From positions 1-64,000 of the forward strand of contig CAMDFR010000012.1 of NCBI GenBank assembly GCA_945897725.1: a stretch of 64,000 nt of DNA, written 5' to 3'. Shown here piece after piece: positions 53,938 through 61,384 of this stretch (the first letter of the stretch is position 1; each line of letters opens with the position of its first letter). Position numbers and translations under genes: made by a program. The notes under the pieces were generated by a model. The model ran no database searches. It worked only from the letters and a program-made list of their open reading frames with translations, and had not been told where the DNA came from. The stretch comes from Chitinophaga pinensis (GTDB lineage Bacteria; Bacteroidota; Bacteroidia; Chitinophagales; CAMDFR01).

Positions 53938-54924
53938 ATGTACAATATTCCATATCATACTGCTGACTTATCTAAGTTAAATATTTTAGTGACAGGTGGG
54001 GCAGGTTTCATCGGATCAAATATTGTAGAATATTTAATGAAATACGGAACTGGTAAGGTGCGCGTTTTGGATAATTTAAGTAATGGCAACTATAAAAATA
54101 TTGCTAAGTACGAAACAGATAGTCGATTTGAATTCATAGAAGGTGATATAGCTAACATTGGTACTTGCCTTCAGGCGTGTAAGGGCATCGATATGATTAC
54201 GCATCAGGCGGCACTTGGATCAGTACCAAGAAGTATTGCGGACCCTGCCAGATCCAATGCAGCCAATGTGACTGGCTTTTTGAATATGCTCATTGCAGCC
54301 AAAGATTCCAATATCAAGCGCGTTGTTTTTGCTTCTTCTTCTTCGGTGTATGGCGACCATCCTGCATTGCCAAAATTTGAAGATGTCATTGGTAGTCCAC
54401 TTTCGCCTTATGCAGTAACTAAATTAACCAATGAACTTTATGCAAAGGTTTTTGGAAGTACCTATGGAATGGAAATTATTGGACTCAGATACTTTAACAT
54501 CTTTGGGCCAAAACAAGATCCGAATAATCCTTATGCTGCCGTAATTCCGATTTTTGTGTCCAAAACAATTAACAAAGAAGTCGTTTTTATTGATGGTGAT
54601 GGTGAACAAAGTCGTGATTTTACTTTCATTGAAAATGCCGTTCAAGCTAATGTGAAGGCCTTATTAACTACCAACACTGCGGCAGTGAATCAAATTTATA
54701 ATATTGCGGTTGGAGAGAAATTTTCTGTCAATTACTTGTACAATAAAATTCAGGAAATTTTGAAAGCGGAGCACAAGCCAACTTATAGAGAGGCTAGAAA
54801 GGGTGATGTTAAAAATTCATTAGCCGATATTTCTAAAGCTAGAACACTTCTGGACTATGATCCCAAATTCAAATTTGAGGAGGGTTTGCCAATTACTGTA
54901 GATTACTTCGCTAAGATGTACTAG
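53938..54924 (+). CDS. UDP-N-acetylglucosamine 4-epimerase (WbpP/TviC-like)
   Basis: Extended SDR, 328 residues from ATG 53938 (MYNIPYHTADLSKLNILVTGG), four bases after rfbB ends; the longer form from ATG 53908 would overlap rfbB by 26 bases. VTGGAGFIGSN, HQAALGSVPRSIADP, SSSSVYG, catalytic YAVTK, RYFNIFGPKQDPNNPYAAVIP (family pattern, quoted in part) match WbpP/TviC, which interconverts UDP-GlcNAc(A) and UDP-GalNAc(A). It pairs with the dehydrogenase at 51559. Confidence 0.87.
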   Translation: MYNIPYHTADLSKLNILVTGGAGFIGSNIVEYLMKYGTGKVRVLDNLSNGNYKNIAKYETDSRFEFIEGDIANIGTCLQACKGIDMITHQAALGSVPRSIADPARSNAANVTGFLNMLIAAKDSNIKRVVFASSSSVYGDHPALPKFEDVIGSPLSPYAVTKLTNELYAKVFGSTYGMEIIGLRYFNIFGPKQDPNNPYAAVIPIFVSKTINKEVVFIDGDGEQSRDFTFIENAVQANVKALLTTNTAAVNQIYNIAVGEKFSVNYLYNKIQEILKAEHKPTYREARKGDVKNSLADISKARTLLDYDPKFKFEEGLPITVDYFAKMY

Positions 54925-54970
54925 CATAAATCTATATTTTAACTTTTATTTATCTATAACTTAATTTGAT

Positions 54971-55531
54971 ATGCCCTTTATAGAAACAGGATTTGAAGGT
55001 ATGAAGATTTTTGAACCAAAAATTTTTGAGGACAGTAGAGGTTATTTTATGGAAACATACAATAAAAGACACTTTCTAAAGGAAGGAAATATTGATGCGA
55101 CTTTCGTCCAAGATAATCGTTCTTTGTCCCATAGAGGAGTCGTGAGGGGTTTGCATTTTCAGAATGGGGCATCAGCACAAGCCAAATTAGTCACTGTCTT
55201 AAGTGGTGAAGTAATAGATGTAGTCGTTGATTGCAGAAAGAAATCCGATACCTATGGCAAATCATTTGTTATTGTCTTGAATGTGCAAAATAAACGGCAA
55301 CTATTTATTCCGAGAGGTTTTGCACATGGATTTATTGTGACAAAAGACAATACTGAGTTTTCATATAAATGTGATAATTTTTATGATAAGGAGAATGATA
55401 GAGGCATTTCCATACTCGACCCAATGCTTGATATTGCAATACCCTTTCCTAAGGATGAAATGATTATTTCTGAAAAAGATGCTAACTTACCAGCATTTGC
55501 TGATGCCCAAGATATTTTGATTTTTTTATAA
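54971..55531 (+). CDS. rfbC: dTDP-4-dehydrorhamnose 3,5-epimerase
   Basis: Cupin-fold epimerase of 186 residues: ETGFEGMKIFEPKIFEDSRGYFMETY, FVQDNRSLSHRGVVRGLHFQ with the catalytic His, VVDCRKKSDTYGK and IPRGFAHGF are the standard RfbC motifs. It follows the epimerase gene by 46 bases and precedes rfbD by 12. Confidence 0.95.
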   Translation: MPFIETGFEGMKIFEPKIFEDSRGYFMETYNKRHFLKEGNIDATFVQDNRSLSHRGVVRGLHFQNGASAQAKLVTVLSGEVIDVVVDCRKKSDTYGKSFVIVLNVQNKRQLFIPRGFAHGFIVTKDNTEFSYKCDNFYDKENDRGISILDPMLDIAIPFPKDEMIISEKDANLPAFADAQDILIFL

Positions 55532-55543
55532 TTACGTAGTAAA

Positions 55544-56428
55544 ATGTCCATCAAGAAAATTCTTATCACTGGTGCAAGTGGCCAACTCGGTTCTGCCATA
55601 AGCATGTTGTGCAGCCAACAAAGAGATAGATTCGAAATTATCAATACAGCACATACCGATTTAGACATAACAGACTTTTTAAAAGTGCAACTTTATCTTG
55701 GAGATCATGCACCTGACTATATCGTAAATTGTGCTGCATACACAGCGGTAGACAAGGCTGAATCTGACCAAAAAAGGGCTTTTGAGATCAATAAAGATGG
55801 CGCTAGAAATGTAGCGAAAGTTTCCGCTGCCTTAAAGATTCCAATCATTCATATTTCTACCGATTTTGTTTTTGATGGTTCCTCTTCTACACCATTAAGT
55901 GAAGAAGATCTTTGTCGACCTATCAATGTCTACGGACAATCAAAATATGAAGGTGAAAAGGCTGTACAAGCTGAAAATACAAAGCACTTTATCATTCGGA
56001 CGTCTTGGCTATATTCAAATTTTGGTAGCAATTTTTTGAAATCAATTAGTAAACTTGCCAAAGAAAAATCTTCCCTCAATATTGTTTTTGATCAGATAGG
56101 CACGCCAACATTCGCCAATGATTTGGCAGAGGCAATCGTTAAAATTATTGATAGCAATGCAAGCGATTATGGAATTTATCACTATTCGAATGAAGGGGTA
56201 GCTTCTTGGTATGACTTTGCAAAAGAGCTGATTGAATTGCAAGGAATTCAATGTGATGTTAGACCCATTTTAACATCACAATATCCAACGCCTGCAAAGC
56301 GTCCATCCTATAGTGTGCTTAATAAGGCTAAAATAAAATCAACATTCGGAATAGACATTCCTTATTGGAAGGAGAGCCTTCGTAAATGCATCAAGGAACA
56401 ATCCTTTTCTGCTTCCATCAATCAATAA
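55544..56428 (+). CDS. rfbD: dTDP-4-dehydrorhamnose reductase
   Basis: Final enzyme of dTDP-L-rhamnose synthesis, NAD(P)H-dependent. 294 residues: ITGASGQLGSA, VNCAAYTAVDKAESD, HISTDFVFDG, catalytic YGQSK, RTSWLYSNFG and the C-terminal RPSYSVLNKAKI. Last gene of the operon; its final 11 bases overlap the tail of the convergent gene at 56418, so no terminator fits between them. Confidence 0.95.
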   Translation: MSIKKILITGASGQLGSAISMLCSQQRDRFEIINTAHTDLDITDFLKVQLYLGDHAPDYIVNCAAYTAVDKAESDQKRAFEINKDGARNVAKVSAALKIPIIHISTDFVFDGSSSTPLSEEDLCRPINVYGQSKYEGEKAVQAENTKHFIIRTSWLYSNFGSNFLKSISKLAKEKSSLNIVFDQIGTPTFANDLAEAIVKIIDSNASDYGIYHYSNEGVASWYDFAKELIELQGIQCDVRPILTSQYPTPAKRPSYSVLNKAKIKSTFGIDIPYWKESLRKCIKEQSFSASINQ

Positions 56429-57011
56429 AAATTTTACCTCTCTGTAATTTATATCCTCTCGCATCTGTTAGCATAAAGACATAGAAGCCATGGTGTAAAT
56501 TATTATTGTCAATTTGTACTTTGCTTTCCATAATCTCATCCACCTCCGAAAGAATTCTCCCATTCATATCTGCTAGAATAAACCTCAACTTTTGAATGGT
56601 ATTCGTCAGGAAGTAGATGGTGGTATGCTCTGCTGTATTATTGACGGAGTAACCAAAGTTATTATAAGCAACAAAATAAACAGATGCTAGAGAAGAATAT
56701 TGTCTTCCTCCAAAAACAAGGCGATAATAATTGATGGAGTTTGGAATCGGCCTGATGTCCATAAAGCTATAATGCTGCGAAAAATCAGCACTACCACAAA
56801 TACCATATATACTTCCTATTTTTTCGAATTGTGAAGTGTCGAAGGCTCTTTCAATGTCAGTTCCATCACAGGAGTTACCTTGGGCAATCACCCAATTCAA
56901 GTATACCTCATTTTCATTTTGACTCGCATTGAAGGTGTATTCTATCTCTTGTGCAGACACAAAAGCTATTGGGTAAAAGATAAAAATGGAAATTAAATGA
57001 AGTGAGCGCAT
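56418..57011 (-). CDS. Small secreted protein, probable T9SS-like C-terminus
   Basis: 197 residues with a signal peptide (1-20, ending FVSAQ). The middle resembles a fibronectin III-type module found in many Bacteroidota secreted proteins (VYLNWVIAQGNSCDGTDIERA, FMDIRPIPNSINYYRLVF). The end (LADMNGRILSEVDE, NNNLHHGFYVFMLTDARGYKLQRGKIFI) follows the T9SS type A fold pattern but lacks the YPNP motif. The 3' end overlaps rfbD by 11 bases. No enzyme motif is visible; function unknown. Confidence 0.65.
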   Translation of the reverse strand: MRSLHLISIFIFYPIAFVSAQEIEYTFNASQNENEVYLNWVIAQGNSCDGTDIERAFDTSQFEKIGSIYGICGSADFSQHYSFMDIRPIPNSINYYRLVFGGRQYSSLASVYFVAYNNFGYSVNNTAEHTTIYFLTNTIQKLRFILADMNGRILSEVDEIMESKVQIDNNNLHHGFYVFMLTDARGYKLQRGKIFID

Positions 57012-57237
57012 GCAATAAATAACGATTGTCAGAATTAAATAGTATTTTTTTGTCCTTTAAACTTTAGACGTTGTCATGTTTCATCAAAAGCCAATTGAAA
57101 TGATTTTGAGACCTTTTAAACAATTTGGAGGTTTTCTTGTTTCAATTATTTAGTGTTTTCTTTTCTACCAAATCAATGACACTAGTATTTATTAAATTTT
57201 TCATCGTTACTTTGTATCTCATTAGAAACCAAGATTT

Positions 57238-58155
57238 ATGTTAAAAACTATTTTTTTATTACTCTTCGCAGTTATTGTCATTCCTATTGTTGCCTTCAAA
57301 TTTGACGACCCATTGGAACCAGCACAAAAAGAGATGCTGATGAATATGACATACTTAATGATTGGTGTTGCGAGCACTTGTTTTGTCCTAAGTTTGATTA
57401 CTGATAATTGCAGCCAGGTCGATAAGCTTTGGAGTGTGATTCCTATGGTATATGTTTGGTACTTTGCCTATAAAGGAGATTTTGATCCGAGAATGACTCT
57501 TATGGCGGTTTTAGTGACTATTTGGGCAGTAAGATTGACCTATAACTTTGGAAGGAGAGGAGGATATTCTTGGAAATTTTGGACAGGGGAGGAAGATTAT
57601 CGCTGGGAAGTGTTGAAGAAGAATCCTGCTTTAAGTGGGAAAATTAGATGGACTTTATTCAATCTATTCTTTATCTCTTTTTATCAGCTCACATTGATTT
57701 TTTTATTCACTCTTCCTGCAGTGGTAGCATGGCAAGGCAAGGATAAGCCATTGGGCATTTGGGATCTGATTGTTGGGCTAGTAATGATAGGTCTTATAGT
57801 GATTGAAACAATAGGGGATCAACAGCAGTATAATTATCAAACTGAAAAGTACAGAAGGAAAAATGCTGGCGAAGCTTTGGGTGATCAATATGCAAAAGGA
57901 TTCATTGATACAGGACTATGGGGCAAGGTTAGACATCCAAATTACGCTTCAGAGCAAAGCATCTGGATCGCTTTCTACTTATTCAGTGTGATTGCTACAG
58001 GTAGTTGGATTAATTGGTCCTTAGCGGGTGCTGTGCTTTTGGTGATATTGTTTCAAGGTAGTGCAGATTTTAGCGAAAATATTTCTTTGGAAAAATATCC
58101 ACTATACAAAGACTATATCAAACGAGTTCCTAGATTCATCCCTAAGTTTTGGTAA
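57238..58155 (+). CDS. DUF1295 membrane protein (steroid 5-alpha-reductase-like)
   Basis: 305 residues with six to seven hydrophobic helices. The C-terminal signature LWGKVRHPNYASEQSIWIAFYLF and SADFSENISLEKYPLYKDYIKRVPRFIPKFW (in part) matches DUF1295, related to steroid 5-alpha-reductases and isoprenylcysteine methyltransferases, which bind NADPH or SAM in the membrane. Substrate is unknown. A region of about 225 bases upstream shows no gene. Confidence 0.82.
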   Translation: MLKTIFLLLFAVIVIPIVAFKFDDPLEPAQKEMLMNMTYLMIGVASTCFVLSLITDNCSQVDKLWSVIPMVYVWYFAYKGDFDPRMTLMAVLVTIWAVRLTYNFGRRGGYSWKFWTGEEDYRWEVLKKNPALSGKIRWTLFNLFFISFYQLTLIFLFTLPAVVAWQGKDKPLGIWDLIVGLVMIGLIVIETIGDQQQYNYQTEKYRRKNAGEALGDQYAKGFIDTGLWGKVRHPNYASEQSIWIAFYLFSVIATGSWINWSLAGAVLLVILFQGSADFSENISLEKYPLYKDYIKRVPRFIPKFW

Positions 58156-58219
58156 TTTTCTCAAAGAAGGGCCCAAAAATGTGATCTAATTTCTGTAAGT
58201 ATAATTAATGATTGGCTTA

Positions 58220-59422
58220 CTAGCTTTTCATCAATTTAGCCATAAAGAAACCATCATATCCTGTTTCAGAGGTCAAAATACTCTTACTTTCTATTAATTT
58301 AAAATTAGGATTTTCCTCAAGAAATCTATTGATTTGTTGTTCATTTTCTATGGGTAAAACACTACATGTGGCGTAGACCATGATACCGCCTTTCTTCAAC
58401 ATTTCTGGGTAAGTGGCAAGAATTTTTTGTTGCGTTACAACAAGTTTTTCTAATTTTTCAGCACTAAGTTTGATCTTGTCATCTGGATTTCTGCGAAACA
58501 CGCCAGAGCCGCTACATGGAACATCTAAGAGTAATCTATCTGCAAACAATCGGTACCTTTCTATCATTTTAGGATCAGCCAATACCACCGTTTCTACCTT
58601 ATTAAATCGAGCTTTCTCAACCCTTCTTTGTAACTCTTTAAGCTTTTTAATTTCTATATCCATTGCTATAATTCGACCACTATTACGCATGATATCTGCC
58701 ATATGCAAGGATTTACCACCAGCACCGGCGCAGGCATCTATGACAATTTGCCCCTCCTTAATATCCAAGAGCAAGGTAACCATTTGCGAAGAAATATCTT
58801 GAACTTCGAACATTCCTTCTTTGTACATGGCATTGTTTTGTAGGTTAATCCTTTTGTCAAGCACAAGGGCAGATGGCAATTCCGGACTACTAGTTGCTAC
58901 TACGTCTTCGCGAAGCAACATGTCAACCACCTTCTCAGCTTTTATTTTCGAACTATTTACTCTCAAGACTAAGGCTGCTTCTTGGTTTTGTGCCACCATT
59001 TCTGCTTCCCACTTGGTGCCAAGTTGTTTTCTACCTATGGCATCAAGCCAATCAGGAATAGACTCCTTAACAGCAAATATCGTAGCACTTTCAGAGATCC
59101 TTTCTCGTATTTTTTCTGGATCAAATGCTTTTAATTCGGACCATTCAGGTAAGTCCTCGTCATGTACTATCATCCACACAGCAATCAATCCCCACATGAG
59201 TTCAAGATTTTGCGAAGGAGCCAAGTTCAATAGATACCAATACTTTCGCCAGTATCTTGTAATTTCATAGGTGAAGTTAGCGGCTGCTTTTCGGTCTCGT
59301 GAGCCCCATTTTGGCTGACTTTCAAGCATTTTTTGAACGGCAACATGATCTTTTACTTCTTGGAAAAAAATCTGATGAAGGGTATAAAGTATAGGTTGAA
59401 AAAGATTCTTGTGAAATTTCAT
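58220..59422 (-). CDS. RsmB/NOP-family rRNA (cytosine-C5) methyltransferase
   Basis: 400 residues. An N-terminal NusB-like helical region (1-130) precedes the SAM-dependent domain: DACAGAGGKSLHMADIM (motif I), AMDIEIKKLKELQRR, LLLDVPCSGSGVFRRNPD with the motif IV PC cysteine, and YATCSVLPIENE with the TC catalytic cysteine. It methylates a cytosine of rRNA; the exact site cannot be assigned (RsmB or RsmF type). Confidence 0.9.
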   Translation of the reverse strand: MKFHKNLFQPILYTLHQIFFQEVKDHVAVQKMLESQPKWGSRDRKAAANFTYEITRYWRKYWYLLNLAPSQNLELMWGLIAVWMIVHDEDLPEWSELKAFDPEKIRERISESATIFAVKESIPDWLDAIGRKQLGTKWEAEMVAQNQEAALVLRVNSSKIKAEKVVDMLLREDVVATSSPELPSALVLDKRINLQNNAMYKEGMFEVQDISSQMVTLLLDIKEGQIVIDACAGAGGKSLHMADIMRNSGRIIAMDIEIKKLKELQRRVEKARFNKVETVVLADPKMIERYRLFADRLLLDVPCSGSGVFRRNPDDKIKLSAEKLEKLVVTQQKILATYPEMLKKGGIMVYATCSVLPIENEQQINRFLEENPNFKLIESKSILTSETGYDGFFMAKLMKS

Positions 59423-59512
59423 AATGTAAAATTAAAATGATTGACAGATTGTGCCATCGGTACAAAGTTATAAACTAATCTAACTCTCTGTGATTATAAA
59501 TCCATTGGACAT

Positions 59513-59537
59513 AAAAAAGTCGGACCGATGGTCCGAC
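59513..59537 (-). terminator. Rho-independent terminator of the sigma factor gene
   Basis: 8-bp stem GTCGGACC (59519-59526) / GGTCCGAC (59530-59537), loop GAT, with six A on the left forming the minus-strand U-tail. Confidence 0.85.
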
Positions 59538-59562
59538 CTATATCTAATTTACCAAAAAACAT

Positions 59563-60087
59563 TTAAAACTTGTAAGTACTGTCGATTCCCTTATTCACTA
59601 GTACTTGTTGCATTTCTTTTTTCGCTAAGAAAATTCTACTTTTTACCGTGCCTAATGGAACTTCTAGACTGCTAGAAATTTCTTCATACTTGAAGCCTTC
59701 GTGATGCATTACGAAGGGTTTGCTCAATTCTGGCTTAATAGACTTTAAAACCATATTCAATTCTTCTTGTAGCAATTGCCTATCAGCCAAGTTATATGTT
59801 TTTATTTTACAGTTGTTTAGAAGTATATCATTGTCAACAGGGTCAGTCACCATTTGATACTTCGATTTTTTTCTGTAATTGTTGATGAAAATATTTTTCA
59901 TCACAGTGTATAACCAAGCTTTTAGATTGGTATCTGGCTTAAATTTTTCAAAGTTTTTTAGCGCTCTGTAGATTGTATCCTGTATTAAATCTTCTGCATC
60001 CTCACTGTTTTTTGTCATGTTAAATGCAAATGGTTTCAGGGATTTCGTAAGTAATGGAAGCTGAGTGTAAAATTCTGATTTTGTCAT
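59563..60087 (-). CDS. ECF-type RNA polymerase sigma factor
   Basis: 174 residues with sigma region 2 (about 15-75: MTKNSEDAEDLIQDTIYRAL, then LKAWLYTVMKNIFINNYRK) and region 4 (about 115-165: LSKPFVMHHEGFKYEEISSSLEVPLGTVKSRIFLAKKEM in the family pattern). No anti-sigma factor gene follows; a terminator comes 25 bases after the stop. Upstream lies a gap with two matched inverted repeats, one over the predicted promoter, and then a CarH-like MerR gene in the same direction. In Bacteroidota such sigma/MerR pairs are often linked with carotenoid or photoprotection genes, but no crt gene is in the window. Confidence 0.9.
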   Translation of the reverse strand: MTKSEFYTQLPLLTKSLKPFAFNMTKNSEDAEDLIQDTIYRALKNFEKFKPDTNLKAWLYTVMKNIFINNYRKKSKYQMVTDPVDNDILLNNCKIKTYNLADRQLLQEELNMVLKSIKPELSKPFVMHHEGFKYEEISSSLEVPLGTVKSRIFLAKKEMQQVLVNKGIDSTYKF

Positions 60088-60110
60088 GATGTCTAAATTA
60101 TGTAAAATAG

Positions 60111-60146
60111 TTTTGTTTAAGATTTACAATGCAAAGTTAAACAAAA
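60111..60146. promoter_or_regulatory. Candidate operator O1 over the sigma promoter
   Basis: Perfect 10-bp inverted repeat TTTTGTTTAA (60111-60120) / TTAAACAAAA (60137-60146), 16-base spacer. The right arm overlaps the minus-strand -7 box, so a bound protein would block transcription. Confidence 0.5.
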
Positions 60147-60221
60147 TATCAATTTCCGTATGTGTCAGCGCACTTTATTGATCAATATTTGTATAAAGTA
60201 TTGAATGCTAGTCTAATAAAA

Positions 60222-60254
60222 TGTTTAATGAAACGCGTAAAAGATTAAACAAAA
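60222..60254. promoter_or_regulatory. Candidate operator O2, same geometry as O1
   Basis: TGTTTAA (60222-60228) / TTAAACA (60245-60251) with a 16-base spacer, exactly as in O1; the right arm TTAAACAAAA is identical over ten bases. Confidence 0.45.
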
Positions 60255-60397
60255 CTAAGAACATGCTATGATTTCTTTATCCAAGTATGTAAACTTTGGT
60301 ATGATTCATCAATCTATGAAAAGTATGGGCATTGATACCTGTGGAAGAGGGGAAATTTATTAATCTATGAAAAGCAAGGAATTGGAAGCTAATAGGA

Positions 60398-61276
60398 CTA
60401 TAATGAGCCTGCAATCGTTAGTAGATCGAGAAAACTATTTATTTTCCGAACTCTTGGATGATTGATGAGACTAGATTTCATTTGGGCTCCTCCAGCAATA
60501 ATTTTGCATGATCCGAATGAGCTTGAAATCATATCGAGATATTCGTCTATCGTTTGGTCGTGCATAGAAATCGTGACTATCGTTAACAGCACTTCTGGTT
60601 TGGTAAATTCAATGGCTTTCTTGAGGTCCAATAAAGGCAAAGAAGCCCCCATATAAATGATTTGATGATTATGTTTTTTTAATTTATAACTTGCCAATAA
60701 GAGTGGTAATTCATGAAATTCTCCTTCAGGAAGATATAAAATACATCGTTTATTCTTGAGTTCCTTATTGGTGGGCAATCCATCAATAGCAACAATTATT
60801 TTTTGTCGGATCAAGCTCGTCATGAAGTGTTCTTGTGCTGGGTTGATGGTTCCAATTCTCCACAGAACACCAATTTTCTCTAAAAATGGAAGGATAAGAT
60901 TATTAACAGTGTGCTCAAAGCTATTTTTTTCTATGGAATTTGAAATGACCATGTTAAATTTAGCCTCATCAAAGTCTATCATGGAAGAGTGCAGTGCATG
61001 AATATTGATATCGTCACTTTCTTGTACTAATAACTTATGTGCTATTTCATCATTAATTTCATTGGATGACATCTTAGCCAATTTCGAAATTTTATATCCC
61101 GTTTGGTTTAAAAATGCCACATTCAATATATATATGAGCTGTTGATCGGAGTAGTATCTTATGTTGGTATCAGTCCTTTCTGGCTGAATGAAGTTGTATC
61201 GCTGTTCCCATATCCTTAAAGTATGCGCTTGGATACCTGATAAAGTCTCTACATCTTTTATACTGTACTTGCCCAT
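60398..61276 (-). CDS. MerR-family regulator with cobalamin-binding domain (CarH/LitR-like)
   Basis: 292 residues. N-terminal MerR winged helix (1-70: YSIKDVETLSGIQAHTLRIWEQRY). Residues about 95-160 form the helical-bundle cap with the CarH signature W-x9-EH (W139, E149, H150), which shields adenosyl- or methylcobalamin. The C-terminal Rossmann-like B12 domain has His188 in GEFHELP, at the place of the lower axial ligand in the (D/E)xHxxG motif, where Gly is replaced by Pro. CarH proteins repress in the dark and release DNA on light. Arg140 follows the Trp, where the Thermus protein has the upper His ligand. It lies upstream of the sigma factor gene, same strand. Confidence 0.87.
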   Translation of the reverse strand: MGKYSIKDVETLSGIQAHTLRIWEQRYNFIQPERTDTNIRYYSDQQLIYILNVAFLNQTGYKISKLAKMSSNEINDEIAHKLLVQESDDINIHALHSSMIDFDEAKFNMVISNSIEKNSFEHTVNNLILPFLEKIGVLWRIGTINPAQEHFMTSLIRQKIIVAIDGLPTNKELKNKRCILYLPEGEFHELPLLLASYKLKKHNHQIIYMGASLPLLDLKKAIEFTKPEVLLTIVTISMHDQTIDEYLDMISSSFGSCKIIAGGAQMKSSLINHPRVRKINSFLDLLTIAGSL

Positions 61277-61334
61277 CTTTTGATTTTACTCTTATAACAC
61301 AACTTCGATGATAAAGTTCAAACTTTGTAAACTC

Positions 61335-61367
61335 AAAAAAAACCGACTTATATTCATAAGTCGGTTT
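61335..61367 (-). terminator. Rho-independent terminator of the T9SS/PKD gene
   Basis: 10-bp stem AACCGACTTA (61341-61350) / TAAGTCGGTT (61357-61366), loop TATTCA, A-run on the left for the minus-strand U-tail. It insulates the MerR gene from the upstream gene. Confidence 0.85.
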
Positions 61368-61384
61368 CTTAACTTTTATATTGA

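Larger units (their letters stand above)
60088..60397 (-). promoter_or_regulatory. Regulatory gap between MerR/CarH-like and sigma factor genes
   Basis: 310 bases, no gene. On the minus strand TAACTTTG (60139-60132) is a perfect -7 element for the sigma gene, about 45 bases from its ATG. Two inverted repeats (60111-60146 and 60222-60251) and a 12-bp palindrome TATTGATCAATA (60176-60187) lie here. A 13-bp direct repeat AATCTATGAAAAG occurs at 60311-60323 and 60362-60374. Confidence 0.5.
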
